Part shown: positions 1 through 9,709 of the stretch, one piece after another
Numbering within the stretch: the first letter of the stretch is position 1
How the letters are laid out: each line of letters begins with the position of its first letter
NCBI RefSeq assembly: GCF_001444425.1
Contig: NZ_CP013189.1
Coordinates: 2,914,001 to 2,978,000, forward strand
From: Pseudohongiella spirulinae
GTDB lineage: Bacteria > Pseudomonadota > Gammaproteobacteria > Pseudomonadales > Pseudohongiellaceae
Direction: 5' to 3'
Length of the DNA: 64,000 nt
Program-made: the position numbers and the translations under genes
Notes under the pieces: generated by a model
Database searches by the model: none
The model's input: only the letters and a program-made list of their open reading frames with translations
Told to the model about the DNA's origin: nothing

Positions 1-398
1 TCATCGGGCCGGGTTAGTGCATTAATCACCCCGATATTGGCCATGTATCCGGTTGAAAACAACATCACCCGATCACGCCCGCAAAAATCGGCCAGCTCCT
101 CGCACAGTTGCTCATGAACGCGGCAATGACCGGTCACCAGATGCGAGGCGCCACTGCCCACACCGTACTCTTTGGCACCTCTGATCAAGGCCGCCACCAC
201 ATCAGGATGATGAGACAGACCCAGGTAGTCATTGCTGCAAAAATTCACAAAGAGCCGGCCATCAATTACCTGCTCAAGCCCGCAGCCCGGATCGCGCAGC
301 AAGGTCTGGCGATACAGATGACGGGAGTGACGCTCTGTCAGCGATTGTCGCAAACGCTCACCTAAAATTGTGACACCGGGCACTAAATTTTCGCTCAC
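1..398 (-). CDS. bioF: 8-amino-7-oxononanoate synthase BioF (partial, C-terminus off the window)
   Basis: PLP enzyme of biotin synthesis that condenses pimeloyl-ACP with alanine to give 8-amino-7-oxononanoate. Only about 132 N-terminal residues are present, because the gene runs off the left edge. Reading the minus strand from a GTG at 398 gives the family's N-terminal features: the run [13 protein letters not shown], then [10 protein letters not shown] and [10 protein letters not shown], which in BioF build the entry to the PLP and substrate pocket. The GTG overlaps the bioB stop in a GTGA, a normal sign of translational coupling. It is the second gene of a leftward bioB-bioF operon and should share the BirA-type control seen upstream of bioB. 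The rest of the bio operon (bioH, bioC, bioD) probably lies beyond the edge, but that is not visible. Confidence 0.93.
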   Translation of the reverse strand, partial: MSENLVPGVTILGERLRQSLTERHSRHLYRQTLLRDPGCGLEQVIDGRLFVNFCSNDYLGLSHHPDVVAALIRGAKEYGVGSGASHLVTGHCRVHEQLCEELADFCGRDRVMLFSTGYMANIGVINALTRPD

Positions 399-1393
399 TC
401 GCCCGTAACTGCCGAATAATAAGAAGCTTCAGGTGCAAATTTATTTTGCGACCGCAAACCCAGACGGCGGAAAAGCTGTTGATCACTGCTTTCTTCCGGA
501 AGCGGGGTGGTCAGCAGCTTCTCTCCATAAAAAATGGAATTGGCGCCTGCCAGAAAACACAGAGCCTGCATCTGATCATTCATCTGCTGACGACCTGCCG
601 ACAATCGCACACAGGAGCGCGGCATAATGATTCGGGCGACAGCAATGGTACGTATAAAGTCGAATGCATCGATATCATCAACACTCTCCAGAGGCGTGCC
701 TTTTACCTTGACCAGACTGTTTATGGGCACGCTTTCCGGGTGTACGGGCAAATTCGCCAGTTGCTGCAGCAGGCCAATGCGGTCCGACTCAACTTCGCCC
801 ATACCCACAATCCCACCGCAACACACCTTCATACCAGCGTCGCGCACATTAGAGAGAGTTTGAAGGCGATCCTGATAGCTGCGTGTGCTGATGATGTCGC
901 CATAATACTCAGGCGAGGTGTCCAGATTATGGTTGTAATAATCCAGCCCGGCCTCAGCCAGTGCCTGTGTCTGTTCCACCGACAGCGCACCCAGCGTCAT
1001 GCAGGTTTCCAGCCCCAATGCCCGGACCTGCTTGACCATCTCCAGCACCATCGGGAAATCACGCTCTGAAGGCTGCTTCCAGGCCGCGCCCATGCAAAAA
1101 CGCCCGGCCCCATGATCACGAGCGGCTTTGGCCTGCTCAACAACACGTTCTACAGCAACCAGCTTTTCCTTTAGAAGACCGGTGTTGTAGTGGCCACTTT
1201 GCGGGCAATACTTGCAGTCTTCCGGGCAGGCGCCGGTTTTTATCGACATCAGGGTGCTCAACTGGATGCTGTTGGGGTCAAAGAACTGTCGATGTACGGA
1301 CTGCGCCTGAAAAACCAGATCCATAAAGGGCAGTGTGTATAACGCGTGGATCTCATCTCGGCGCCAGTCATGGCGAGTAACGACTTGCTGCAT
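395..1393 (-). CDS. bioB: Biotin synthase BioB
   Basis: Radical SAM enzyme that inserts sulfur into dethiobiotin in the last step of biotin synthesis. The 332-residue protein carries the SAM-cluster motif CPEDCKYC (Cys56, Cys60, Cys63) and family blocks such as [31 protein letters not shown] and [10 protein letters not shown]. The Cys residues in MKVCCGG and the Arg in SCVRLSAGR are the known ligands of the second, sacrificial iron-sulfur cluster. Length and start match the family; AGGA lies seven bases before the ATG. It is the first gene of the leftward bio operon, 107 bp from the divergent comF, with a good sigma70-type promoter and a BirA-like operator between them. Confidence 0.97.
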   Translation of the reverse strand: MQQVVTRHDWRRDEIHALYTLPFMDLVFQAQSVHRQFFDPNSIQLSTLMSIKTGACPEDCKYCPQSGHYNTGLLKEKLVAVERVVEQAKAARDHGAGRFCMGAAWKQPSERDFPMVLEMVKQVRALGLETCMTLGALSVEQTQALAEAGLDYYNHNLDTSPEYYGDIISTRSYQDRLQTLSNVRDAGMKVCCGGIVGMGEVESDRIGLLQQLANLPVHPESVPINSLVKVKGTPLESVDDIDAFDFIRTIAVARIIMPRSCVRLSAGRQQMNDQMQALCFLAGANSIFYGEKLLTTPLPEESSDQQLFRRLGLRSQNKFAPEASYYSAVTGE

Positions 1394-1444
1394 TGTTTTT
1401 CCTGTATCGCCTCTCAGGGCAATCTATACTCATAGAGCGTCGAC

Positions 1445-1472
1445 ATTCTAGTCATAACGACCTTTATGTCAA
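1445..1472 (-). promoter_or_regulatory. Putative bioB promoter
   Basis: On the minus strand, TTGACA (1467-1472, a perfect -35) is followed after 16 bp by TAGAAT (1445-1450, -10). Transcription would start near 1438, leaving a leader of about 45 nt before the bioB ATG at 1393. The -35 hexamer lies inside the BirA-like operator, so bound repressor would block RNA polymerase. The motifs are seen in the sequence; their activity is inferred. Confidence 0.7.
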
Positions 1473-1499
1473 CTTTTATATAGCCATTTAAGTTTACAA
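1466..1499. promoter_or_regulatory. BirA-type biotin operator
   Basis: Inverted repeat with half sites ATGTCAACT (1466-1474) and AGTTTACAA (1491-1499) separated by exactly 16 bp. This is the same architecture as the E. coli bio operator (TTGTAAACC, 16 bp, GGTTTACAA); the right half is near perfect and the left half matches at seven of nine positions. It overlaps the -35 of the bioB promoter and ends one base before the comF ATG, so biotinyl-AMP-bound BirA could repress both directions. The birA gene itself is not in the window. Confidence 0.75.
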
Positions 1500-1500
1500 T

Positions 1501-2241
1501 ATGCCCGACAAATTCTGGCCCAAAAACCTCCGTCAAAGACTGCACAGACTGTCAGGCGAACCCTGCCTGATTTGCCTGGAGAGTGCCGTGACAGCCTGCG
1601 GCGTCTGCAGACATTGCCTGGATATCCTGCCCTGGCAACCACCCGGCTGCATCCGATGCGCCGTCATCGTCCCTGACAGCACCAGTGCCGCCCCGCTCTG
1701 TAATCGCTGCGCCGAGGAGAGTCCGGCATTCGACAGTTGTCACGCCGTGTTCAGTTACGAATCGCCGATAGACTCACAAATACGGCAATTTAAAGATCTA
1801 CAGGGGTTTCGGGCAGCCAGATCGCTGGGTGAACTGTTGGCTATCAGCTTTAAGTCTCATTACCGGATCAACAGCCTTCAACCACCCGATCTGCTGGTGC
1901 CCGTACCACTTCACACTGACCGGCTCAGGCGCAGGGGCTTCAACCAGGCGAAGCTGTTGGCTGACGCCGTTCATAAATTCACCCGGATACCTGTGCTGAT
2001 GGAAGGCTGCACAAGGATGCAAACAAACCTGGCTCAACGGAAGCTCAATGCCCAAGGCAGGCTGGCAAACATCGGTCACTTGTTTACCATAAATAGCAAT
2101 ACAAAGTTGACAATGGGCCGACGCATCGCCATCATCGACGACGTCATTACCACCACTGCCACGGCCCGGGATATTGCCGACATCTTTCGCCAGGCAGGTT
2201 GTGAACACATTGAAGTCTGGGCCCTGGCCCGGCGAAATTAA
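1501..2241 (+). CDS. comF: ComF family phosphoribosyltransferase-like protein
   Basis: Member of the ComF/GntX family, associated with DNA uptake and with use of DNA as a nutrient; its biochemical activity is unsettled. The N-terminus has a Cys-rich zinc region (Cys22, 25, 33, 36, 39, 50, 53, 67, 70). The C-terminal half is a phosphoribosyltransferase fold: VPVPLHTDRLRRRGFNQA near residues 138-155, then a PRPP-binding loop IIDDVITTTAT near 208-218. Length (246) is usual. The ATG starts one base after the BirA-like operator and has no clear Shine-Dalgarno sequence. It lies 20 bp upstream of bioA and is probably co-transcribed with it, which would place a competence-type gene under biotin control. 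Confidence 0.9.
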   Translation: MPDKFWPKNLRQRLHRLSGEPCLICLESAVTACGVCRHCLDILPWQPPGCIRCAVIVPDSTSAAPLCNRCAEESPAFDSCHAVFSYESPIDSQIRQFKDLQGFRAARSLGELLAISFKSHYRINSLQPPDLLVPVPLHTDRLRRRGFNQAKLLADAVHKFTRIPVLMEGCTRMQTNLAQRKLNAQGRLANIGHLFTINSNTKLTMGRRIAIIDDVITTTATARDIADIFRQAGCEHIEVWALARRN

Positions 2242-2261
2242 AAATCTGACTACACTTCCTC

Positions 2262-3575
2262 ATGACAATGGATTTTGATGAAAGCCTCCGCTGGGATCGA
2301 CGGCACCTGATACACCCCTACACATCAATGACCGCACCCCTGCCCGCCTATTTGGTGCGTAACGCCAGCGGATGTCGTCTGTATCTGCAAGACGGCACCG
2401 AGCTGGTCGATGGCATGAGCTCCTGGTGGGCCGCTATTCATGGCTATAATCACCCGGTATTGAACGAAGCCGTGAGCGCACAAATCCAGCAGATGTCACA
2501 TGTCATGTTCGGCGGCCTCACCCATATGCCGGCTATCGAGCTGGGGCGGCAACTGCTGCAGATCTGCCCTTCCGGACTGAGCAAGATATTTTTCTGTGAC
2601 TCCGGTTCAGTCGCGGTTGAAGCGGCCATAAAAATGGCGTTGCAATACTGGCAGGCCCGGAGTCGACCAGACAAGCACCGCATGATCAGCCTGCGCCAGG
2701 CTTATCATGGAGACACCTTCGCCGCCATGTCTGTCTGCGATCCGGTCACCGGCATGCACAGCCTGTTCTCTGGCACACTGAAACAACAACTGTTTGCGCC
2801 GGCACCAGACTGCCGTTTTGATGAGATCTGCCTATCGGAGCATCTTGCCGAGACTGTACATCTGTTTGAATCTCATCACACTGAGATCGCAGCATTGATT
2901 GTCGAGCCTATTGTGCAGGGAGCAGGTGGCATGCGTTTCTACTCACCGGCTTACCTGCAGCAACTGCGCCGGCTCTGCGATGAATTTGGTGTACTGATGA
3001 TCGTCGATGAAATCGCTACCGGCTTCGGTCGTACCGGCAAACTGTTCGCCTGCGAGCATGCCGGTATTTCCCCGGATATCATGTGCCTGGGCAAGGCGCT
3101 TACCGGCGGGTATATGACTCTCGCCGCCACTCTGACAAACGACACTGTTGCTGACACCATTGGTGGTGCAGGATTGCCATTCATGCACGGCCCAACCTTC
3201 ATGGCCAACCCGCTTGCCTGCGCCACGGCCTGCGCCAGCGTGGAGCTGTTGTTAAACAGTCCATGGCAACAACGGGTGGCCAACATCCAGCAAACGCTCA
3301 CTGAACAGCTTTTTGTGTGCCGCCGGTCCCCGGCAGTCGCTGACGTGAGGGTACTGGGTGCGATAGGCGTTGTGGAGATGAAAAAAGCGGTTGACATGTG
3401 CTGGGTTCAGCAACGCTTTGTCGAGCTGGGTGTGTGGATCAGACCATTCGGACGATTAATATACCTGATGCCGCCCTTCATCATCAGCAAAGCAGAGCTT
3501 TACAGGCTGACAGCGGCAGTCATCAGTGTCGTGAGGGAAATTGAAAATCAGGAAGCCCGGAACCCCGGCTGTTAA
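2262..3575 (+). CDS. bioA: Adenosylmethionine-8-amino-7-oxononanoate aminotransferase BioA
   Basis: Class III PLP aminotransferase that converts 8-amino-7-oxononanoate to 7,8-diaminopelargonic acid using SAM as amino donor. The sequence shows the BioA-specific [15 protein letters not shown] block, [20 protein letters not shown], the AYHGDT motif, [20 protein letters not shown], and the PLP lysine in [10 protein letters not shown] (about Lys278). Length is 437 (E. coli 429). A second in-frame ATG follows two codons after the first; neither has an obvious ribosome binding site. It is the second gene of a comF-bioA unit facing away from bioBF. Its stop is separated by a single base from the stop of the convergent gene, leaving no room for a terminator. 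Confidence 0.96.
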   Translation: MTMDFDESLRWDRRHLIHPYTSMTAPLPAYLVRNASGCRLYLQDGTELVDGMSSWWAAIHGYNHPVLNEAVSAQIQQMSHVMFGGLTHMPAIELGRQLLQICPSGLSKIFFCDSGSVAVEAAIKMALQYWQARSRPDKHRMISLRQAYHGDTFAAMSVCDPVTGMHSLFSGTLKQQLFAPAPDCRFDEICLSEHLAETVHLFESHHTEIAALIVEPIVQGAGGMRFYSPAYLQQLRRLCDEFGVLMIVDEIATGFGRTGKLFACEHAGISPDIMCLGKALTGGYMTLAATLTNDTVADTIGGAGLPFMHGPTFMANPLACATACASVELLLNSPWQQRVANIQQTLTEQLFVCRRSPAVADVRVLGAIGVVEMKKAVDMCWVQQRFVELGVWIRPFGRLIYLMPPFIISKAELYRLTAAVISVVREIENQEARNPGC

Positions 3576-3576
3576 T

Positions 3577-4362
3577 TCAGAACTGGTACTTGATGGTACC
3601 GTAGGCAACGCGATCGGGGGTGTCGCCAACTCGCGTACCCGCCGCGTCGATGACGTTAACAGGGCGTCGATCAAAATTATTACGCAGACCAAGCGAGAAC
3701 GAGGCATTGCCCTGACGACCGGCGCGCACATTATAGCCGTAACGAAGGTCCAGAGTAGTAATCTGCCCCACCAGCTCATTCAATTGATCAACATTCATAC
3801 GATCCAGACCCAACCTGCCAACGCTTTCCATGGCATCGCTGTAACTGGTTACGGCTGTTGCAGTGTGATTACCAAATTGCCAGGTGAAGGTCACGCTACT
3901 CTGCAACTCCGGCAGTTTACCCAGAAGTGTGGATGACTCCGGTACCGCAGTGGCTGCAACCGTATCACTAACGGCATCGGTGATTCGCGTGTTATACACG
4001 TAGGTTGTATTTGTGCTAAGCACAAACTGACCAAAGCGGGAAGACTCCCAGACATAGGATGCACTGACATCCAGCCCCGGTACCTGACCACTACCAACCA
4101 GCAGCGCGTGTTCGTGACTGACATCAACCAGCTCCAGCGTATCTTCAGATGCCGAGAGAGCTGGAAAAGCCTCAAGACGCAGCTCCGGCCCAAGTCTCAG
4201 ATTCAGTGACCCGGGGTCGGGAATATTCAGTCGGGCTGTATCAAGATCAGCGATATCCGCAATATCCGCATCATCATCAGCCAGGGCTATTGGCGAAAAC
4301 GCCATAGCCAGCACCGCAATCAGCGCTGCCAGATTCAAGCTTGTGGGTTGATGTTGCGTCAT
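3577..4362 (-). CDS. TonB-receptor-like C-terminal barrel protein with its own signal peptide
   Basis: About 261 residues. A signal peptide (LAALIAVLAMAFSPIALA, then an Asp-rich start) is followed by sequence resembling the last third of a TonB-dependent receptor: a VSASYVWESSRFGQFVLSTN strand pair, a FTWQFGNHTATAVTSYSD pair, and a SLGLRNNFDRRPVN stretch equivalent to the usual NLFDxxPP. It ends in the aromatic outer-membrane signature (final Phe). The plug domain and most of the barrel are absent, so it cannot be an ordinary receptor. It could be a small stand-alone barrel, a degraded receptor with a regained signal peptide, or a partner of another porin. The start at 4362 is chosen for the signal peptide; an ATG at 4383 is equally possible. 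It follows folK on the same strand. Confidence 0.6.
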   Translation of the reverse strand: MTQHQPTSLNLAALIAVLAMAFSPIALADDDADIADIADLDTARLNIPDPGSLNLRLGPELRLEAFPALSASEDTLELVDVSHEHALLVGSGQVPGLDVSASYVWESSRFGQFVLSTNTTYVYNTRITDAVSDTVAATAVPESSTLLGKLPELQSSVTFTWQFGNHTATAVTSYSDAMESVGRLGLDRMNVDQLNELVGQITTLDLRYGYNVRAGRQGNASFSLGLRNNFDRRPVNVIDAAGTRVGDTPDRVAYGTIKYQF

Positions 4363-4428
4363 GTTCCTGCCGATTATCTGCATTCTTGTAACGGACGGCC
4401 CTTCAGTATACATAATTCAACAACTGTA

Positions 4429-4980
4429 TCAAGCCGCCCGCAGTCGATTCAACAGGATTTGGGCTGTCCCACTGCCATCCGGAAACGAATACTGTGGCCA
4501 CAACTCACACAAGGGTTGCAGGACAAATTCGCGCCGCGCCGCCCGAGGATGCGGCAGGAGCAGGTTTTTATCGCTGCTGGTTTGTTGACCAAATGCGATC
4601 AGATCCAGATCCAGAACCCGCGGCTCGTTCACCAGGCCAGAGCGTTTACGCCCGAACTGAGCTTCAATTTGATGCAGACAAGCCAGCAATGATCTGGCTG
4701 TTTCGCCTTCGCGAGGTATCAGCAAAAGCACGGCATTGGCAAAATCCGGACTACCTGGCGGGCATTCCAGCGGTTGGCTGCTGATTATCGATGAATACAG
4801 CACTGGCTTATTGCTCAGCTCCTGAAGACTGGCAAAGGCACTCTTTACAGCCTCGACAGGGCTGCCGTGTTCAGACTCAAGATTGGAGCCAAGCGCTATC
4901 AGCGCGACTGATGCCAGGATCGAAGGCTTCTCACCGCAAGCGGCCAGCCAGTTATCGATGATAGCTGGCCGACAACTCAT
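4429..4980 (-). CDS. folK: 2-amino-4-hydroxy-6-hydroxymethyldihydropteridine pyrophosphokinase FolK
   Basis: Transfers pyrophosphate from ATP to 6-hydroxymethyl-dihydropterin in folate synthesis. Family blocks seen: [15 protein letters not shown] at the start of the domain, [22 protein letters not shown] (substrate-binding loop), [18 protein letters not shown] with the conserved Arg and the two catalytic Asp, and [18 protein letters not shown]. The domain begins about 20 residues after the ATG chosen here. That ATG (4980) lies inside the end of hemE, giving a 29-bp overlap; an upstream ATG at 5007 is also possible. The start is therefore uncertain, the function is not. Translational coupling to hemE is likely. 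Confidence 0.92.
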   Translation of the reverse strand: MSCRPAIIDNWLAACGEKPSILASVALIALGSNLESEHGSPVEAVKSAFASLQELSNKPVLYSSIISSQPLECPPGSPDFANAVLLLIPREGETARSLLACLHQIEAQFGRKRSGLVNEPRVLDLDLIAFGQQTSSDKNLLLPHPRAARREFVLQPLCELWPQYSFPDGSGTAQILLNRLRAA

Positions 4981-6016
4981 GTACCGCATCCACAAATGCT
5001 GACACATTGTCAGGGTCTACATGCGGCGTAATACCGTGCCCCAGGTTAAACACATGACCGTTACCGCTGCCAAACGACTCCAGAATGCGCGCAACTTCGG
5101 CGCGAATGCTGGCTGGCGAAGAATAAAGAATTGCCGGATCCATGTTGCCCTGCAGGCTGACTTTGTCGCCAATGCGGGCGCGTGCCTGACCTATTTCAAT
5201 GGTCCAGTCCAGGCCCACACAGTTGGCGCCAGACGCCGCAATGGACTCCAGCCATAAACCACCATTTTTGGTGAATACGATGACAGGCACCGGTCGCCCT
5301 TCTGACTCCTTGTGAAGACCACTGATGATTTTCCGCATATAAGAAAGCGAGAAAGCTTCATAGGCCGGCGTTGTCAGGATGCCCCCCCAGGTATCAAATA
5401 TCTGCACGGCCTGCGCACCCGCCTCGATCTGGGCATTCAGGTAGACAGTAACAGCGCTGGCCAGCTTATCCAGCAGGGCGTGCATGACCTCGGGCTGGTT
5501 ATACATCAGAGCCTTGGCATGACGAAAATCTTTACTGCCACTGCCTTCAATCATATAGGTTGCCAGCGTCCAGGGGCTTCCGGAGAAACCGATCAATGGC
5601 ACCGAGCCATTCAGTTCCCGGCGAATCAGCGACACTGCGTCGGTCACATATTTCAGGTCGCTGCCCATATCTGGAATGGGAAGCGCCGCCACGTCCTGCT
5701 GATTCCTGACGGTTTTGCGGAACCGTGGACCTTCGCCCGTCGAAAAATACAACCCCAGTCCCATGGCATCAGGGATAGTCAAAATGTCAGAAAACAGGAT
5801 GGCCGCGTCAAATGCATATCGACGCAAAGGCTGCAGCGTCACTTCGCAGGCCAGCTCCGGAGACTGACACAGACTCATAAAATCACCCGCCTTTTCGCGG
5901 GTAGCCCGATATTCCGGCAGATAACGACCGGCCTGACGCATCATCCAGACAGGTGTTACATCAACGGATTCACCCATCAATGCGCGTAAAAATCGGTCAT
6001 TTTTTAGAGGTACCAC
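4952..6016 (-). CDS. hemE: Uroporphyrinogen decarboxylase HemE
   Basis: Decarboxylates the four acetate side chains of uroporphyrinogen III to give coproporphyrinogen III in heme synthesis. The N-terminal [18 protein letters not shown] substrate-binding signature is intact, followed by [15 protein letters not shown] with the catalytic Asp and a C-terminal [16 protein letters not shown] block. I chose the GTG at 6016 because AGGAG lies six bases before it and the resulting 354-residue protein has the same length and N-terminal alignment ([10 protein letters not shown]) as the E. coli enzyme. A TTG 15 bases upstream would place the ribosome site inside the gene. It overlaps folK and lies 60 bp downstream of aroB. 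Confidence 0.97.
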   Translation of the reverse strand: MVPLKNDRFLRALMGESVDVTPVWMMRQAGRYLPEYRATREKAGDFMSLCQSPELACEVTLQPLRRYAFDAAILFSDILTIPDAMGLGLYFSTGEGPRFRKTVRNQQDVAALPIPDMGSDLKYVTDAVSLIRRELNGSVPLIGFSGSPWTLATYMIEGSGSKDFRHAKALMYNQPEVMHALLDKLASAVTVYLNAQIEAGAQAVQIFDTWGGILTTPAYEAFSLSYMRKIISGLHKESEGRPVPVIVFTKNGGLWLESIAASGANCVGLDWTIEIGQARARIGDKVSLQGNMDPAILYSSPASIRAEVARILESFGSGNGHVFNLGHGITPHVDPDNVSAFVDAVHELSASYHR

Positions 6017-6076
6017 GAAAAACTCCTGCAAATATCAGAGGGCTCAGCAATTCAGACAGGGCATTTTACACGCAAT

Positions 6077-7165
6077 TCAGCGACAAAGCGCGGCTCCCGC
6101 ACACAAGGTCTGCTGCAACAGCGATGCCGGAACATCGGCCTCAACGACGGCATCGCCAATCTGCCTCAGCAAAACAAACCGAATTTTGCCGCCCTGGACT
6201 TTTTTGTCTACTGCCATCAATGTCATGAACTGTCCGGAACTGATTTGCTCCGGAGGCACAACCGGAAGGCCGGCGCGCTCTATCAAGGCTCTGGCGCGTG
6301 ACGCCTCCTCAGCCGATATCCAACCCAGGCGGTGCGACAAGTCAGCGGCCATCACCATTCCGGTGGCAACGGCTTCGCCGTGCAACCAGACACCATACCC
6401 CATGGCTGACTCAATCGCGTGGCCAAAGGTATGCCCCAGATTGAGCAGTGCACGCTTACCACCTTCGCGCTCGTCGGCGGCAACAATACGGGCTTTTTCT
6501 TCGCAGCAAATTTTGACGGCCTGCGCCTGTAGCTCAGAATCTCCCGCCAGCAGCGCATCAATGTGCATCTCCAGCCAGGCAAAAAATTCAGCATTGCCCA
6601 ACAAGCCGTATTTGATCACCTCTGCCAGCCCGGCGCGCAGCTCCCGTTCTGGCAGGGTCTTGAGCACATCAATATCCGCCAGCACAATTTTGGGTTGATA
6701 AAATGCACCAATCATGTTTTTGCCCAGCGGATGATTAACGCCTGTTTTACCGCCCACCGATGAATCAACCTGCGCCAGCAGAGTGGTTGGAACCTGAATA
6801 AAGTTAACACCCCGTTGGTAGCTGGCTGCTGCAAATCCTGTCAGATCACCAGTCACACCACCGCCAAGGGCAATCAAAGTGGTGCTGCGCTCGTGCCTGG
6901 ACTCGAGCAGCCGGTCAAAAATCAGATTCAGGGTTTGCAGCGTTTTTGTATGTTCGCCGTCTGGCAGAATCAGCGTGTCACACTGCACGCCCTCCAGAGA
7001 CCGCTGCAAGCTGGCCAGATGCAGAGGCGCTACAACCTCATTACTGACAATCAACGCCCGACCGCCTGGCACATAGGGTGTCAGCAATCCGGGAGTGCCG
7101 AGCAGGCCGGCGCCTATAAGAATAGGGTAACTGCGCTCACCCAGGGCCACTGTTAATTCAATCAT
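6077..7165 (-). CDS. aroB: 3-dehydroquinate synthase AroB
   Basis: Second step of the shikimate pathway: NAD- and metal-dependent cyclisation of DAHP to 3-dehydroquinate. Diagnostic stretches include [48 protein letters not shown] with catalytic Lys and Asn, AEVIKYGLL, and [12 protein letters not shown] with metal-binding His residues. The start at 7165 gives 362 residues, the E. coli length, and overlaps the aroK stop by 8 bp (ATGATTGA) with GAGAG upstream. The aroK-aroB pair and its position after a secretin gene are strongly conserved in gammaproteobacteria. Confidence 0.97.
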   Translation of the reverse strand: MIELTVALGERSYPILIGAGLLGTPGLLTPYVPGGRALIVSNEVVAPLHLASLQRSLEGVQCDTLILPDGEHTKTLQTLNLIFDRLLESRHERSTTLIALGGGVTGDLTGFAAASYQRGVNFIQVPTTLLAQVDSSVGGKTGVNHPLGKNMIGAFYQPKIVLADIDVLKTLPERELRAGLAEVIKYGLLGNAEFFAWLEMHIDALLAGDSELQAQAVKICCEEKARIVAADEREGGKRALLNLGHTFGHAIESAMGYGVWLHGEAVATGMVMAADLSHRLGWISAEEASRARALIERAGLPVVPPEQISSGQFMTLMAVDKKVQGGKIRFVLLRQIGDAVVEADVPASLLQQTLCAGAALCR

Positions 7166-7724
7166 GCGAACTCTCTTTATTCTCTCCGGTCGATCGTTGC
7201 GAGGCATCCAATTGTTGCAGGCGTTTCACGATCTCATTGACTACATTACGGGGGCCTCGCCGACTGGTTTCAACAATCAGATCTGCTGTTTCCAGGTATA
7301 GCGGCTCCCGGACACGCATTAACTCTTTGATCCGTCCCAGTGGGTCGGCCGTCTGCAACAGGGGTCGGTTACGATCTTTGCTGGTGCGCTCAAACTGCTG
7401 CGCGATGCTGGCTTTCAGGTAGACCACCACTCCACGGGATTGCAAGCGTCGGCGGGTTGCCTCCGACAGGATTGCTCCGCCTCCGGTCGCCATGACGATA
7501 CCGTCCTGCTGCGTCAGGGAATCGATCATACGCTCTTCGCGAACCCTGAAACCCGGCTCACCTTCCACATCGAAAATCCATGGAATATCGGCCCCAGTCA
7601 CGGCCTCAATTTCCCTGTCGGAATCCAGAAAAGGACGTCCGAGACTTTGCGCCAGCATCCGCCCTATGGTGCTTTTACCAACACCCATCGGACCAATCAG
7701 GAACACATTGTTCGGCTTTTTCAT
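7158..7724 (-). CDS. aroK: Shikimate kinase AroK
   Basis: Phosphorylates shikimate with ATP. The 188-residue P-loop kinase shows Walker [10 protein letters not shown] (residues 11-19), the DSDREIE shikimate/Mg site, [15 protein letters not shown] with the Gly-rich substrate loop, and DRNRPLL in the lid with its catalytic Arg. It overlaps aroB by 8 bp and lies 78 bp after the secretin gene. The C-terminal tail ([11 protein letters not shown]) is poorly conserved and overlaps the aroB start. Confidence 0.97.
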   Translation of the reverse strand: MKKPNNVFLIGPMGVGKSTIGRMLAQSLGRPFLDSDREIEAVTGADIPWIFDVEGEPGFRVREERMIDSLTQQDGIVMATGGGAILSEATRRRLQSRGVVVYLKASIAQQFERTSKDRNRPLLQTADPLGRIKELMRVREPLYLETADLIVETSRRGPRNVVNEIVKRLQQLDASQRSTGENKESSHD

Positions 7725-7802
7725 GGAATTTCACAGACCTTTGACGCGCAAGCGCGCAATCTAACCCGCATAGGTATAAAAACTCAAGTAAAAGCGCGAC
7801 TG

Positions 7803-9035
7803 TCAGGGAGAGGGGATAATGCGCGGGGTGATAAATATCAGCAGCTCTGTGCGACGGTCCGCATCCAGGGTGCGGCGGAACAAACCGCCGATCAATGGAG
7901 CAGACTGCAACACCGGCGTGCCAGTGCGGGTTTGAGTCTGCTCTTCGCGGAAAATACCTCCCAGAACCAGGGTATCGGTGTTGTCGATCAGCACCTGCGT
8001 ATCAATCGTATTGGTATTGATGGCCGGCACCTCGGCGGAACCGGAGGCGACTGAATCCTGGCGAATCTGCAGAGAAAGCAGAATTCGTCCATCCGGGGTG
8101 ATTTTGGGTTTTACTTCCAGGGATAAAACTGCATCAACAAATTCCGTAATCGAACCGCCGGCAGTACCTCCAGCCTGCGCCTGGTAGGGAATCCTGACAC
8201 CAGAGCGGATACTGGCCGCTTTATTATCCTGCGTCATCACTCTTGGGCGGGCAATCAGATCAGCCTGACCGCGATTCTGCAACAGACTCAACTCCCACTC
8301 CAGTAATCGGCTGTTTCGCACCAATCCGTTACGTATCGTCCCAGGGGACTGGTGTGTTAATGCCATTTCAAAGCCAACATCACTATCTGTATTCCCGGCA
8401 GCGCTGATACCCCAGCGCACACCCAGTTCACGACCGGTTTCCAGCGATGCGCTGACAATTCGCGCCTCGATCAAGACCTGACTGACCGGCACGTCCAACT
8501 CTGTCAGCAGGACCTCTACGTCTTTGATACGGGTCGAAGTATCCCGGATAATCAATGTGGCTGTTCTTTCATCCAGCCAGGCGTTGCCCGCCTCGGACAA
8601 AAATCCACCCGTACCACCAACCCCGATGAGTTGCAGGAGCTGATCAGCATCCGCGTATTTTATCTGAATATATCGAGTCTGCATTGCATCGCCGGAATCG
8701 CCATTTTCAGCCGCCGACGATTCACGGATCAGCAACTGCTGGCCGCGCATCTCATAGCTGAGATCTAATGGCACAAGCAAGGCATCCAACAGCTCATTCA
8801 GGGTATCAGCGTCAACATCGAACGACCGCAACCCGTCAAACGGCTGCTGATCAACATCAAATTCAAGCTCCAGCCCTAGTTGTCGGGCTAACAGGTTCAT
8901 TGCCTCTGACAGTTGCACATCCTGAACCTGGAACCGATAGTCACGTGAGTCGGCCAATGCCTGTTCAACGGACAAGATTATAAAAAATATCACTAAAGTG
9001 ACTCGCACCAAAATGGTTGATCTGGATGTCATCAT
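7803..9035 (-). CDS. Short type IV pilus/competence secretin (PilQ/HofQ/ComE-like)
   Basis: Outer-membrane secretin ring for pilus or DNA passage. The 410-residue protein has a signal peptide (VTLVIFFIILSVEQALA), an N0/STN-type domain (YRFQVQDVQLSEAMNLLARQ), one N1-type domain (YIQIKYADADQLLQLI), and a secretin core with the characteristic VLIEARIV and a C-terminal VLGGIFREEQ...PVLQSAPLIGGLFRR...ELLIFITPRII. The AMIN domains of full-length PilQ (about 700 residues) are absent, so its length and place before aroKB match E. coli HofQ (about 412) and Haemophilus ComE better than Pseudomonas PilQ. It overlaps the upstream gene by 4 bp. A role in DNA uptake is the family-based inference; pilus assembly is the alternative. 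Confidence 0.88.
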   Translation of the reverse strand: MMTSRSTILVRVTLVIFFIILSVEQALADSRDYRFQVQDVQLSEAMNLLARQLGLELEFDVDQQPFDGLRSFDVDADTLNELLDALLVPLDLSYEMRGQQLLIRESSAAENGDSGDAMQTRYIQIKYADADQLLQLIGVGGTGGFLSEAGNAWLDERTATLIIRDTSTRIKDVEVLLTELDVPVSQVLIEARIVSASLETGRELGVRWGISAAGNTDSDVGFEMALTHQSPGTIRNGLVRNSRLLEWELSLLQNRGQADLIARPRVMTQDNKAASIRSGVRIPYQAQAGGTAGGSITEFVDAVLSLEVKPKITPDGRILLSLQIRQDSVASGSAEVPAINTNTIDTQVLIDNTDTLVLGGIFREEQTQTRTGTPVLQSAPLIGGLFRRTLDADRRTELLIFITPRIIPSP

Positions 9036-9709
9036 GGCCCGAGCTCTTGCAGGCGTAACGTTCCGTCGAGCTTACGCAACACACGCCAGCCCGTCCCATC
9101 GATAAGCAGAAATCCCAGATCAGATTTATCCGGGGAGACTGCCGCCGGACTTGTGCGCATCAGGTGAAGCACTTCCTGTGACAAATTCACTGTCATTGTG
9201 AATTGGTCAGACTGGCCACGCTCCCTTGAAATCGCCAGGTCCAGGTTCTGCAAACTTTTCAGGTGGACAGACAAAGCTTGCAGATAGGCGACGAGCTGAC
9301 CGAACCGGCCTGTCAGCTCAAGCTGAAAAGCAGGGGCCGCAATAGCCGGATCGCCAATGTCAGTGATCGATTGCAGCTCCGGACCTGAAACATCTGCGAT
9401 GTCATGCAATCGTGTCAAAAGATCACCGCGATAGGACTCTTTTTCATCAACACCATTAATCGCCATCACAAGGTGCATCATGGGAAGTTGGCCGAGGTGA
9501 TGCAGCATTGATTTCTGCAATTCTTCTCTGATCAATTCATTGCTGCCTGAGTGTCGCTGCAAAGCCTGTTGAATGTTGCCGCGCTGCCAGTGATGCCCGC
9601 CCAGCACAATAATCAAACCGATACAGAGCAAAATCATGGCTGGCAAAAAGCACAGCAGGCGGTAGCGTAACGGTGATAAGTGTGCAATTCGTGCAGCACT
9701 AAACATCAT
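9032..9709 (-). CDS. PilO/HofO-like inner-membrane protein, possibly with a fused PilP/HofP tail
   Basis: 225 residues with one transmembrane segment near residues 18-38 (LLCFLPAMILLCIGLIIVLGG) and a long periplasmic part. The middle (FQLELTGRFGQLVAYLQALS) resembles the ferredoxin-like domain of PilO, which pairs with PilN in the alignment complex. The last 30 or so residues (FLLIDGTGWRVLRKLDGTL) resemble the short beta domain of PilP rather than PilO. No separate pilP/hofP gene exists between this gene and the secretin, so a PilO-PilP fusion is a reasonable but unproven reading. It overlaps the pilN-like gene by 11 bp and the secretin by 4 bp. Confidence 0.7.
   Translation of the reverse strand: MMFSAARIAHLSPLRYRLLCFLPAMILLCIGLIIVLGGHHWQRGNIQQALQRHSGSNELIREELQKSMLHHLGQLPMMHLVMAINGVDEKESYRGDLLTRLHDIADVSGPELQSITDIGDPAIAAPAFQLELTGRFGQLVAYLQALSVHLKSLQNLDLAISRERGQSDQFTMTVNLSQEVLHLMRTSPAAVSPDKSDLGFLLIDGTGWRVLRKLDGTLRLQELGP

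Noticed and set aside
446-1069. 207-codon open frame antisense to bioB
   Set aside because: bioB is certain. The antisense frame lacks any domain and has no start context.
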